Of a DNA stretch of 64,000 nucleotides, positions 25,205-33,431 are shown one piece after another. How positions within the stretch are numbered: position 1 is the stretch's first letter; every line of letters starts with the position of its first letter. The stretch lies in contig NZ_JAHUTS010000004.1 of the NCBI RefSeq assembly GCF_019209835.1, positions 186,001 through 250,000 on the forward strand, read 5' to 3'. The translations under genes were made by a program, and so were the position numbers. The notes beneath the pieces were generated by a model. That model was not told where the DNA came from and ran no database searches. It worked only from the letters and a program-made list of their open reading frames with translations. The stretch comes from Enterovibrio paralichthyis. Lineage in GTDB: Bacteria; Pseudomonadota; Gammaproteobacteria; Enterobacterales; Vibrionaceae.

Positions 25205-26524
25205 CTAGGCCATAGAGCCGTTGTTGCTGTCTCGAGCGGCAATGAATCCGTAGAAAATATAACCAAACAGGGTCAGGATCGCACCCCAGAATACGGCGGA
25301 CTGACCACAGGCGTAAACGCCGTAGATACTATAAACCACCGCCAACGTACCGATAACCGCCCCGGTTTTGTATTCCTGTGCGCTGACATTTTTCTTGCGA
25401 AGGATAACTTCCAAGCCAGTGAGCGAAAGGATGTAAGGCACCATGTTGATGAACACGGCCAGGTTAAGCAGGATATTGAACTGGCTGACCAGGTTTGGAG
25501 AGATGGTCATGATGGCCAGACCCAGCTCCAATGCCAGCATGATAAGCATGCCTTTAACGGGCGCGTTGGCTTTGTTCACCTCACCGAACACTTTCGGGAA
25601 CAGACGAATGTCCGCAGCGGCTTTTGACACCTGTGCGTTGGTGAACTGCCAGCCTAAGAGCGAACCGATACAGGCGATAACGGCCAGTGCCGTGATGACT
25701 TGCCCGACGGTGTCGTTGAACATGTAGGTATACACAAGACCAAATGGTGCGTCTGACTTCGCAAGCTCAGCATTCGGGATAATACCCTGAATAACGGCGG
25801 TGGAAGCGATGTACACAATGGCGGTAAAGCTGGTAGCCAGCATACAGGCCAGCGGCACGTTCTTTTCGGGGTTTTCCACGGCTCCGGAGTTGGCACCGGC
25901 GGACTCAATACCGAGGAATGCCCACAGGGTGAGTGCAATACCGGAAGAAATTGCGGTTACTGTGGTGTCTTGATGTGGGTTCCATGCTTCAGCGAAGACA
26001 TCTGGTTTAAACCAGAACCAACCAATGATAGATAAACCCACAACCGGAATAATGATCCCCCACACGGTGATTGCAGAGATTTGACCGGTAATTTTTGGTC
26101 CCCCGAAGTTTGCAACCATGGTGACAACGAGGATGGCACACACAGTGATAAACGTATGGATAGGGGTAGTTTTAATCCATGGGAAGAAAGGCACCAGGTA
26201 ACCTGCTGCTGATACAGCAATGGCAACGGCACTGATCACAAGGCACACGTAGTAGGTGTAAGAGGCGATAAAAAATGAGGACTTCCCGTGTGCTTCGGCG
26301 GAGTAAGCTGACATACCCCCGTCTTTGGTGCAGTACATCCCACACTTAGCGAATGCGTAGGCGATACACATTGCACCCACGGCTGTTACCAACCAGGACA
26401 ACAGGGATATTGCCCCTGTCTGGGCAAGACTTGCCGGCAACATGATGATGCCGGAGCCCATCATGTTAACGGTCACAATGGTGGTCAAACCGACCAGCCC
26501 CATTTTGTTTTGTTCTGATGCCAT
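25205..26524 (-). CDS. potE: PotE-type amino acid/polyamine antiporter
   Basis: 439-residue, 12-helix APC-superfamily transporter. The N-terminal GLTTIVTVNMMGSGIIMLP, AFAKCGM, GPKITGQISAITVWGIIIPV and GWFWF segments resemble the putrescine:ornithine antiporter PotE more than the arginine:agmatine antiporter AdiC. The gene is divergent from adiA, a position in which an arginine:agmatine exchanger would be expected. So either this PotE relative exchanges arginine for agmatine, or the exchanger for AdiA is elsewhere. GGAGAA precedes the ATG. It is followed after 10 bases by a small exported protein. Confidence 0.88.
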   Translation of the reverse strand: MASEQNKMGLVGLTTIVTVNMMGSGIIMLPASLAQTGAISLLSWLVTAVGAMCIAYAFAKCGMYCTKDGGMSAYSAEAHGKSSFFIASYTYYVCLVISAVAIAVSAAGYLVPFFPWIKTTPIHTFITVCAILVVTMVANFGGPKITGQISAITVWGIIIPVVGLSIIGWFWFKPDVFAEAWNPHQDTTVTAISSGIALTLWAFLGIESAGANSGAVENPEKNVPLACMLATSFTAIVYIASTAVIQGIIPNAELAKSDAPFGLVYTYMFNDTVGQVITALAVIACIGSLLGWQFTNAQVSKAAADIRLFPKVFGEVNKANAPVKGMLIMLALELGLAIMTISPNLVSQFNILLNLAVFINMVPYILSLTGLEVILRKKNVSAQEYKTGAVIGTLAVVYSIYGVYACGQSAVFWGAILTLFGYIFYGFIAARDSNNGSMA

Positions 26525-26939
26525 ATTGATTCTCCACTCTCAAATTTTGGGCGCAAAACATGGATGCCTAGTCTTGTTGCGTACTTAAACAATGGATGGA
26601 GCTTCGTTGCCACACCAATGAAAAATGCGCCACTGACTATGAAAAATGTTGTTGCCGACGAATTGAAAGTAGATGTGGGAGTATGAACTGTTTGATTCTT
26701 TTACAAGACACTTCGCTACAAACCCATTTTTCTTTTTGCGCCATAAATTCGGACAGTCGCAAAAAGATGAGAGATGGCGGCGCATATAGGGTTTTTCTGG
26801 GTTAGGAGGGGAGTGACAAGAAATTATTTTTGGATTTTGTCTTTTTTGCGACTCTCCAGAAAGCATGGCTATCCTAACTTGAAATGGACTCAATAAAGAT
26901 TGAGCGACATTTCTCCTCATATAGTGCCGGAGCTTGGTT
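26525..26939. promoter_or_regulatory. Divergent adiA/potE promoter region with repeated TTTTTGCG motif
   Basis: The 415 bases between the two divergent genes contain three copies of TTTTTGCG: 26733-26740 and 26843-26850 on plus, and 26758-26765 inverted (CGCAAAAA). The last two extend to an identical 10-mer, TTTTTGCGAC. A partial copy (CGCAAAAC) lies at 26552-26559. They are candidate operator half-sites for a regulator of arginine-dependent acid resistance. No protein-coding ORF here has a convincing start signal. Confidence 0.45.
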
Positions 26940-29234
26940 ATGAGAACCTACGGAAAGAAATTTAATGTTTTGATTTTGGAAGAATCCCGAAAAGCAGGGG
27001 TGGTCGGAAATGCCATTGACAGGCTCATTGCCGAGCTTGAGGACGGTGGTGCCAACGTGATGGTCGCAAGCAGTTTTGACGATTGCTACTCTGTTATTTT
27101 CACCAACACTGCGCTGGATTGTTTGATGCTGACGTCCGCCATGAGCGGCTCGCAGAGCGAAGAAAATGAAAAATTCTATGTCCTGATCGACAAGCTGAAC
27201 CGTCGCCAACAAAACGTGCCGGTGTTCCTGCTGGCAGAGCGTAAAAAAATCACGCTGCACGTTACCCGCGAGATGATGGAGAAAGTGGACGAGTTCGCCT
27301 GGATTCTTGAAGATACGCCGGACTTCATTGCAGGACGTGCCATTGCGGCAATGAACCGTTACCGCAAAAATCTGTTACCACCTTTGATGTCTGCGCTGAT
27401 GAAATACGACGACATCCATGAATATTCCTGGGCCGCACCGGGTCACCAGGGTGGTGTGGGCTTCACCAAAACACCGGCAGGCCAGCGCTTTTACAACTAC
27501 TACGGTGAAGGTATTTTCCGCACTGATATGGGTATTGAGCGCGGTAGTCTGGGTTCGTTGCTCGACCACACCGGCTACTTCGGTGAGAGTGAGCGCTATG
27601 CAGCAAAAGTTTTCGGTGCTCACCAATCTTATTCACTGGTAACCGGTACATCCGGCTCGAACCGTACCATTATGTCCGCCTGTATGAACGAGGACGATCT
27701 GGTTATCTGTGACCGTAACTGTCACAAGTCCATCGAGCAGGGCTTGATGCTTTCCGGTGCGCGTCCGGTTTATCTGGTGCCAACCCGTAACCGTTACGGC
27801 ATTATCGGCCCAATCTTCCCGGATCAGCTTTCAAAATCCGTGTTGGATCAGCGCGCGAAAGAGTACTCGCTGACCAAAGACTACGCCGACCAGCGTGCCA
27901 CCTATGCGGTGCTGACCAACTGTACCTATGACGGCCTTTGCTACAACGCGAAACGCGCTCAGGACATTCTGGCAGAGAGCAGTGACCGTATTCACTTCGA
28001 TGAAGCCTGGTATGGTTACGCGCGCTTTAACCCGATTTACGAAGACCATTATGCAATGCGTGGCGAGCCGGTTGATGATCCGGATGCGCCAACTGTATTC
28101 GCGACTCACTCAACGCACAAACTGTTGAATGCGCTGTCTCAGGCCTCCTGGCTGCATGTGCGTAACGGTAAGGGCGCAATCAGTTATGAGCGCTTTAACC
28201 AGGCGTATATGATGCACGCGACCACATCGCCACTTTATGCAATCAGCGCATCGAACGATATCGCTGCTTCGCAGATGGATGGAAACCGAGGTCACTCACT
28301 GACGCTCGAAGTGATCCGTGAAGCGGTCGACTTCCGTCAGGCAATGGGTCGCCTGTACCGCGAATACAACCAGAATGGTGACTGGTTCTTCAAACCTTGG
28401 AACGCAGAAACGGTGAAAGATCCGGAAAGCGGCCAAACTTATGCGTTTGAAGATGCACCGGCAGACTTGCTGTGCACCAGCCAGGATGCGTGGGTCATGC
28501 ACCCGGGTGACAACTGGCACGGCTTCCACGATATGCCAGCCGACTGGTGTATGCTCGACCCTATCAAAGTCAGTATCCTGGCTCCGGGTATGGGCGATGA
28601 CGGCAACTTGCTCGACAGCGGCGTGCCTGCTGCCCTGGTAACGCTTTACCTTGGCCGCTTTGGTATCGTGCCAACCCGTACCACAGACTTCCAGGTTATG
28701 TTCCTGTTCTCAATGGGTATCACCAAAGGTAAGTGGGCAACGCTGGTTAACACGCTGATGGCGTTCAAGCGTCACTACGACGCGAATACTCCGCTTGCTG
28801 ATGCATTACCGGATCTGGTGGCTGACTTCCCGGATGTCTATGGCGACATGGGTCTGAAAGATCTGGGTAACAAGATCTTTGGCTACCTGAAACAGCACAA
28901 CCCGGGTGAAGTGTTGAATGCAGCTTACGAAACACTGCCGGAAGCGATCATGACGCCTCGTGCCGCTTTCCAGGCTATCGTCAAAGACAATGTTGAGATG
29001 GTGCCTTCGCATCAACTGGAAGGCCGTGTCGCTGCCAACGCTGTAATTCCTTACCCACCAGGCATTCCTATGCTGATGTCAGGTGAAAGCTTTGGTGATG
29101 AAAACAGTCCACAAATCAAATACCTCAAGAGCCTTGAGGTGTGGGATGAAGAGTTCCCCGGTTTCGAGAAAGAGACGGAAGGTACCGAACTTCACGACGG
29201 CATTTACCATGTAATGTGTGTGAAGAACGTTTAA
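26940..29234 (+). CDS. adiA: Biodegradative (acid-inducible) arginine decarboxylase
   Basis: PLP enzyme that converts arginine to agmatine and CO2, consuming a proton in the cytoplasm. The 764-residue protein is the large fold-type I decarboxylase: N-terminal wing domain (residues 1-130), core with EYSWAAPGHQGGVGFTKTPAG, the HFDEAWYGYARFNP aspartate segment and the PLP lysine Lys394 in ATHSTHKLLNALSQ, then the C-terminal domain ending GIYHVMCVKNV. Similarity runs end to end with AdiA rather than with lysine or ornithine decarboxylases (for example IPYPPGIPMLMSGE). GGAG lies 7 bases before ATG 26940; it has a short N-terminal extension compared with E. coli. Confidence 0.96.
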   Translation: MRTYGKKFNVLILEESRKAGVVGNAIDRLIAELEDGGANVMVASSFDDCYSVIFTNTALDCLMLTSAMSGSQSEENEKFYVLIDKLNRRQQNVPVFLLAERKKITLHVTREMMEKVDEFAWILEDTPDFIAGRAIAAMNRYRKNLLPPLMSALMKYDDIHEYSWAAPGHQGGVGFTKTPAGQRFYNYYGEGIFRTDMGIERGSLGSLLDHTGYFGESERYAAKVFGAHQSYSLVTGTSGSNRTIMSACMNEDDLVICDRNCHKSIEQGLMLSGARPVYLVPTRNRYGIIGPIFPDQLSKSVLDQRAKEYSLTKDYADQRATYAVLTNCTYDGLCYNAKRAQDILAESSDRIHFDEAWYGYARFNPIYEDHYAMRGEPVDDPDAPTVFATHSTHKLLNALSQASWLHVRNGKGAISYERFNQAYMMHATTSPLYAISASNDIAASQMDGNRGHSLTLEVIREAVDFRQAMGRLYREYNQNGDWFFKPWNAETVKDPESGQTYAFEDAPADLLCTSQDAWVMHPGDNWHGFHDMPADWCMLDPIKVSILAPGMGDDGNLLDSGVPAALVTLYLGRFGIVPTRTTDFQVMFLFSMGITKGKWATLVNTLMAFKRHYDANTPLADALPDLVADFPDVYGDMGLKDLGNKIFGYLKQHNPGEVLNAAYETLPEAIMTPRAAFQAIVKDNVEMVPSHQLEGRVAANAVIPYPPGIPMLMSGESFGDENSPQIKYLKSLEVWDEEFPGFEKETEGTELHDGIYHVMCVKNV

Positions 29235-29256
29235 CGGTGTAGATCGCTGAAAAATG

Positions 29257-29290
29257 AAAAGGTCTGGTGGTGAGCCAGACCTTTTTTCTT
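29257..29290. terminator. Terminator between adiA and the converging amidohydrolase
   Basis: Eleven-base-pair stem AAAAGGTCTGG / CCAGACCTTTT with a 7-base loop and T tails on both strands. Confidence 0.88.
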
Positions 29291-29323
29291 ACAGTTCCTT
29301 AACTACAGTTCCTGTAGTACCAA

Positions 29324-30511
29324 TCAGTTGCAGGCGATGCGGATAAAAATCTGCGCGCCAATCAACAGAAAGTCGTCATCCACGTAGTATGGATTTGAGT
29401 GCAGGTAGTTACAGATACCCGCTTCTTTGTTACCGCTGCCGAGGAAGAACATCGCACCTTTGCGATCTTCTGCCGCGTTCACCATCAGGCTGAAATCTTC
29501 AGAACCTGTCATCGGGTTACCGTTAGGATCCAGACGGTCTGCCGGTACGGTTGCACGCGCTGCATCTACCACACGCTGATACGCTTCAGGGTGGTTGATA
29601 ACCGCTGGGTAACCTTCACAAACCATGGTGGTTTTAAAGCCACGGATTTCACTTTCTTTCACGAAAGTTTCAAAGCTGTCTTTCAGGATTTGATCGGTTT
29701 CTGCATCCATTGCACGGATAGTGCCGCGCGCCTGAGCGTAGTCAGGGATCGCGTTTGGAATGCTGCCGCCGTTGAACATGCCACAGCCGAATACCGCAGG
29801 GCTGAACGGATTGGTGCGCTTGGCAACCACGTAGTCCATGTCCATGATGATGCGGCTTGCTTCGCGGATCGCATCCAGACCTTTTTGTGGCGTTGAACCA
29901 TGGGCAGAAATACCGTGAACATCCAGCGTCCACGCCGAGCCGTAGGAAGACATAATGCCGTTGTTGATTTTCACGAAGCCGTATTCCAGCGCTGCATCGT
30001 TATGCAGGGCGTACACTTCGGCAACGCCTTCCATGCAACCCAGCTCAACCATTTTGCTTGCGCCAGGTACACGCATGTCTTCTTCCGCCATCTGGAAGAT
30101 AAAGCGAACGTTGTGCTTCAGTTCGCCCTGGTTTTCTACCAGGTATTTCGCCGTGGTCAGTACGATAGCCATGTGGGTATCATGACCACAGTTGTGTGAA
30201 CGGCCTTCATGCTGGGAACGGTAGTCGTTCTCCGTCATGTCGTTCATTTCCAGTGCGTCCATATCGGCACGGAAACCTACACGTTTCCACTCTGGGTTTA
30301 CGGTCAGATCTGCGATAAAACCGGTGAAACCTTCGTAAGTGGTCAGGCTGTAACCCATCTCAGTCATCAGCGCCTGGCAGTAAGCCGAGGTTTTGAATTC
30401 CATGCCCGATACTTCCGGGATCTGGTGCAGAGCGCGGCGGGTTTCAATGCTGAAGCCGTGCAGCTCAACCAGTTTGCTGTCCAGGTTAAACGTATTGTAT
30501 TTGTTAGACAT
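29324..30511 (-). CDS. M20-family metallopeptidase / N-acyl amino acid amidohydrolase
   Basis: 395-residue cytoplasmic amidohydrolase of peptidase family M20 (hippurate hydrolase / aminoacylase type). Metal ligands are visible as Cys108 and His110 in HNCGHDTHMA, Glu143-Glu144 in MAEED, and His169 in YALHNDAALE; the start HQIPEVSGMEF is also characteristic. The dimerisation domain holds HGISAHGSTPQKGLDA. AAAGGAAT precedes the ATG, which directly abuts the stop of the small membrane protein upstream. Operon context with a two-piece permease suggests it hydrolyses an imported N-acylated or amide-linked amino acid. Confidence 0.92.
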   Translation of the reverse strand: MSNKYNTFNLDSKLVELHGFSIETRRALHQIPEVSGMEFKTSAYCQALMTEMGYSLTTYEGFTGFIADLTVNPEWKRVGFRADMDALEMNDMTENDYRSQHEGRSHNCGHDTHMAIVLTTAKYLVENQGELKHNVRFIFQMAEEDMRVPGASKMVELGCMEGVAEVYALHNDAALEYGFVKINNGIMSSYGSAWTLDVHGISAHGSTPQKGLDAIREASRIIMDMDYVVAKRTNPFSPAVFGCGMFNGGSIPNAIPDYAQARGTIRAMDAETDQILKDSFETFVKESEIRGFKTTMVCEGYPAVINHPEAYQRVVDAARATVPADRLDPNGNPMTGSEDFSLMVNAAEDRKGAMFFLGSGNKEAGICNYLHSNPYYVDDDFLLIGAQIFIRIACN

Positions 30512-30961
30512 TTAGATAATTCCTTTCATCTCAAAGCCGATTTGCGCAATCATCGATGCACCGAAGAAACAGCTGGTCGCCACAATCAGGAAGATAACGA
30601 TCACTTTCCACGACATCTTCTTCAGCTCTTCCATCTGGCCGCCAACAGACAGGCCTGCGAACGCCAGCAGAGGCACACACACAGACAGGAACTGGATTTT
30701 GCCCACAGATTCCAGGAAGTAAGTGCGAACCGGTGTTTCAGGCAGACAGATCAGAATGCCGATGATGGTCGCGTAAGCGAAGGTTGGCAGTGAAGACGGG
30801 ATAAACTTCTTCGCTACCAGAGACAGGAACACGATCACCGACATTGCGATGAAGCTGTGAACCATCTCAGTTGGCGCAGTGCCATTGGTCAGAAATTGGG
30901 TAAAACCAGCCAGTACAATCGCAAGCGATACCAGCTTCATGTCATTCATAATCGCTTTCAT
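30512..30961 (-). CDS. Small integral membrane protein, second piece of a two-gene permease
   Basis: 149-residue protein with four predicted membrane segments (VSLAIVLAGFTQFL, SFIAMSVIVFLSLVA, PTFAYATIIGILICL, FLSVCVPLLAFAGLSV, VIVIFLIVATSCFFG). It starts 3 bases after the stop of the larger membrane protein and ends against the amidohydrolase start, so the three genes are tightly coupled. I do not recognise it by name; it looks like the C-terminal half of a secondary transporter encoded as a separate gene. ATG 30961 is used; ATG 30949 is a possible alternative. Confidence 0.78.
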   Translation of the reverse strand: MKAIMNDMKLVSLAIVLAGFTQFLTNGTAPTEMVHSFIAMSVIVFLSLVAKKFIPSSLPTFAYATIIGILICLPETPVRTYFLESVGKIQFLSVCVPLLAFAGLSVGGQMEELKKMSWKVIVIFLIVATSCFFGASMIAQIGFEMKGII

Positions 30962-30964
30962 GGC

Positions 30965-31789
30965 TTATTTACCTTTGTTGCAAATTTTGTACATCAGCTC
31001 AGCCAGTGGCAGGCCAAGGAAAGTCAGCGACAGTGCGCCCAGAACAGATGAAAGCAGGTTAGATGCTGCAGCAATACTCAGAACCTGTTTCGCCATTTCT
31101 GGATCCAGACCTGAAACCAGCGCGCCAGATGCTGCGCTCAGCATGGAGCCAGAACCTACGCCCGAACCTGCGGCCAGCGCCAGTGGGTGAAGGCCGGTCA
31201 GAGGTGCGATACTGCCCAGAACAGAGAACCACAGGGTACCGATAACAGAACCACACAGGTAAATAGCCAGTACGCCAACGTACTCCGGGCTGCCAGTGCC
31301 GAATTTGCCCTGGATTACAGCAATTGAAGGTTCGCGGCTGATAGAAGAACATGCGCCGATTGCTTTACGGCCGAACTGGAATTTCACCGCCAGTGGAATC
31401 GCAATCAGGATTGGCAGCAGGTTACCCAGCTCTTGGAACAGCAGTGGCACGCCGGCATCGATGATCATTTCCAGGTTAGGGATGATCATACCTGCGTATT
31501 GGGTACCCAGTACCAGCAGACAGTAACCAACCATCTTGCCGCAGAAGCCTTCTTCTTTCTCAGTGAAGACCTTGCCCCAGGCTTTGATTTTGTCTTTGGT
31601 GCCTTTCACAGACAGTGCCATACCGAACATCACGGCAAACAGCATTGGCAGGATAGAGATGGTGGCAAAGCCAAGGTCGATTCTTTTGGTACCAATCACA
31701 AATTGGGATAGGAAAATGAGAGCTGATACCGTCATAACGCTGGTAAGGACGACGCGCGCCTGACCGCCTTTGGTTTCTTCTGTGTTCAT
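30965..31789 (-). CDS. Integral membrane protein, DUF3100-like, first piece of a two-gene permease
   Basis: 274-residue membrane protein with about seven hydrophobic segments and conserved glycine/serine-rich loops (GRKAIGACSSISREPSIAVI, ALAAGSGVGSGSMLSAASGALVSGL). I believe it belongs to DUF3100, a family of uncharacterised permeases, but this is from memory. It heads the operon with the small membrane protein and the M20 amidohydrolase. The pairing parallels AbgT-AbgAB, where a permease imports an aminoacyl conjugate cleaved by an M20 enzyme; the comparison is functional inference, as this protein is not AbgT-like. Confidence 0.75.
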   Translation of the reverse strand: MNTEETKGGQARVVLTSVMTVSALIFLSQFVIGTKRIDLGFATISILPMLFAVMFGMALSVKGTKDKIKAWGKVFTEKEEGFCGKMVGYCLLVLGTQYAGMIIPNLEMIIDAGVPLLFQELGNLLPILIAIPLAVKFQFGRKAIGACSSISREPSIAVIQGKFGTGSPEYVGVLAIYLCGSVIGTLWFSVLGSIAPLTGLHPLALAAGSGVGSGSMLSAASGALVSGLDPEMAKQVLSIAAASNLLSSVLGALSLTFLGLPLAELMYKICNKGK

Positions 31790-32119
31790 AGTTCATCAAC
31801 AGTAAAAGTGGAATTCGCCGCTGATTATAGGGAGTGGTTTGGGGCGAAACGTGAATGAGATCAACAGAACGCGGCGGTATCTAGATGAAATCTAAATATG
31901 ATATTCCCATATGGAATTAAGGGTTATTAGTGGGTTAAATCGGCAACAAACCGGTGTTTTTGCTGTTGGTTTTTGGTGTGTTGCCGTAACAATGTTAACC
32001 GGATAAAACCCTCGCAATAACAGTCAGGGCAATGGAGAACAACCGCACTCCATAGGTAAAACAGAAAGCAAATGGCGGATAAAGAAAACCCGGCCATCAG
32101 GCCGGGTTTAAAGGAAAGG
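31790..32119. other. Intergenic region upstream of the two-piece permease operon
   Basis: These 330 bases contain the terminator of the binding-protein gene (32086-32109) and the promoter region of the permease operon. An imperfect dyad, ATTCC-CATAT-GGAAT, lies at 31903-31917 and could be a regulator site. No credible small gene. Confidence 0.4.
32086..32109 (-). terminator. Rho-independent terminator of the binding-protein gene
   Basis: Ten-base-pair stem AAACCCGGCC / GGCCGGGTTT with an ATCA loop; on the minus strand it is followed by TTCTTTAT. Confidence 0.8.
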
Positions 32120-33421
32120 TTATTGCAGCAGGGGAGTGCAGTCACAGGGCTGCTCAGCGGTTACTTCCTTGCGATCACGCTGAGGCTGATACCAGGCATC
32201 CAGACCTTTCTGGAGTTGGCTGGTGGCCTGTGCCGGTGTCATCTGCCCTGACATCACACTGGTGCTGGTTTCCCAGATTTCCAGTTCGAAGTTTGGCTCG
32301 CCGCGTGAAAGCACCTGCGCGGAGTTACGGATGGTCGAGTCGCACTTGTCGCGCCACGACATCATTTCCTGTGCAATCGGATCTTTCACATCGAAGAAGT
32401 GGTTCGACAGCGAGAAAAAGCCTGAGATCTCGTTGGTCAGCAACTCGGCAAACTCTGCGGTCGTCATCCATTTCAGGAACAGTTCGGCCGCTTCCGGGTT
32501 CTTCGATTTGGAGTAAATGCCCATGCCGAGATCGGTGTGGTCGGTGAAATAGCAGGCATCGCCTTTTTTCTCGACCGGTGGCGGGAACACACCCATGTTC
32601 ACCTTGTCTTTGAACGTCATGATGTCCCACGAACCTGCTGGGTAGACGGCAGCTTTGCCGTCAGCAAACGCATTGATGGAATCGCTGTAGCTGCGCTGGT
32701 CGAAATTCTGCCCCATGTATTTGGCCCACTTTGCCAGTTCCTGAAAGGTGCGGCGGTACGGTTCGCTGGTGACAGGTGCTTTACCTGTCAATAGGTCATC
32801 GCGTCCGTCTTCCCCTTTCCAGTGCGTCGGGCCAATGTTCTGGAATCCCATGGTTGCTGCTTCCCACTTGTCGCGGGTACCGATTGCGAGTGGTAGGTAA
32901 CCGGCGCGCTTGGCTTTTTCCAGCGCCCAGTAGAAATCGGCACTGGTAACCGGTTCATTGACACCGACTTCTTTGAAGATGTCTTTGTTATAGAAGAAAC
33001 CGTGGATCACCGATGCCATCGGTAAACAGAAAGTCGTCGCGCCGGAATCTGTCTGCCAAGGGGAAAGAGCAAAGCTTGGGAAGTTTTCCATGCCTTCCAT
33101 TTCGGTCACTTCTTTTAGCAAACCACGTTGGTAGAGTGCGAGCGACCCGTCGAATGGGCGGCAGGCGATCAGATCACCGGCCGTGCCGTTGTCGAAACGG
33201 TTTTCCATCTCGCCGTTCCACTTTGAAGCATCCCAGTCCGGTGGAGAGCGGTATTCCACTTTGATGTCCGGGTAGTGCTTGTTGAAGGCTGGGATGATTT
33301 TTTCATTCCAAACCGCATCATCACTGCGCCAGGAATCAATAACCAGTGTTGACTGTGCGTTTGCCAGCGTTGATGCCGCAAGGGTGAGGGCAGCCAGTGG
33401 CAAGAGGGTTACTTTTTTCAT
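32120..33421 (-). CDS. Orphan periplasmic sugar-type solute-binding protein
   Basis: 433-residue binding protein of the ABC sugar type (SBP_bac_1, COG1653). A signal peptide (MKKVTLLPLAALTLAASTLANA, then QSTL) is followed by TLVIDSWRSDDAVWNEKIIPAFN, the usual first strand and helix. The mature end has a Cys-Asp-Cys motif (PCDCTPLL), unusual for the family. No ABC permease or ATPase is nearby; instead the gene follows a chemoreceptor by 10 bases, in the same unit. That context suggests a ligand-presenting role in chemotaxis rather than transport. GGAGC before the ATG fixes the start at 33421 rather than 33451. Confidence 0.88.
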   Translation of the reverse strand: MKKVTLLPLAALTLAASTLANAQSTLVIDSWRSDDAVWNEKIIPAFNKHYPDIKVEYRSPPDWDASKWNGEMENRFDNGTAGDLIACRPFDGSLALYQRGLLKEVTEMEGMENFPSFALSPWQTDSGATTFCLPMASVIHGFFYNKDIFKEVGVNEPVTSADFYWALEKAKRAGYLPLAIGTRDKWEAATMGFQNIGPTHWKGEDGRDDLLTGKAPVTSEPYRRTFQELAKWAKYMGQNFDQRSYSDSINAFADGKAAVYPAGSWDIMTFKDKVNMGVFPPPVEKKGDACYFTDHTDLGMGIYSKSKNPEAAELFLKWMTTAEFAELLTNEISGFFSLSNHFFDVKDPIAQEMMSWRDKCDSTIRNSAQVLSRGEPNFELEIWETSTSVMSGQMTPAQATSQLQKGLDAWYQPQRDRKEVTAEQPCDCTPLLQ

Positions 33422-33431
33422 GGTCTGCTCC

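Noticed and set aside
26585..26920. 111-codon frame between adiA and potE
   Set aside because: Lies in the divergent promoter region, overlaps the repeated motif, and has no ribosome-binding site or domain.
31927..32145. 72-codon frame over the binding-protein terminator
   Set aside because: It begins inside the preceding gene and reads through the terminator stem.
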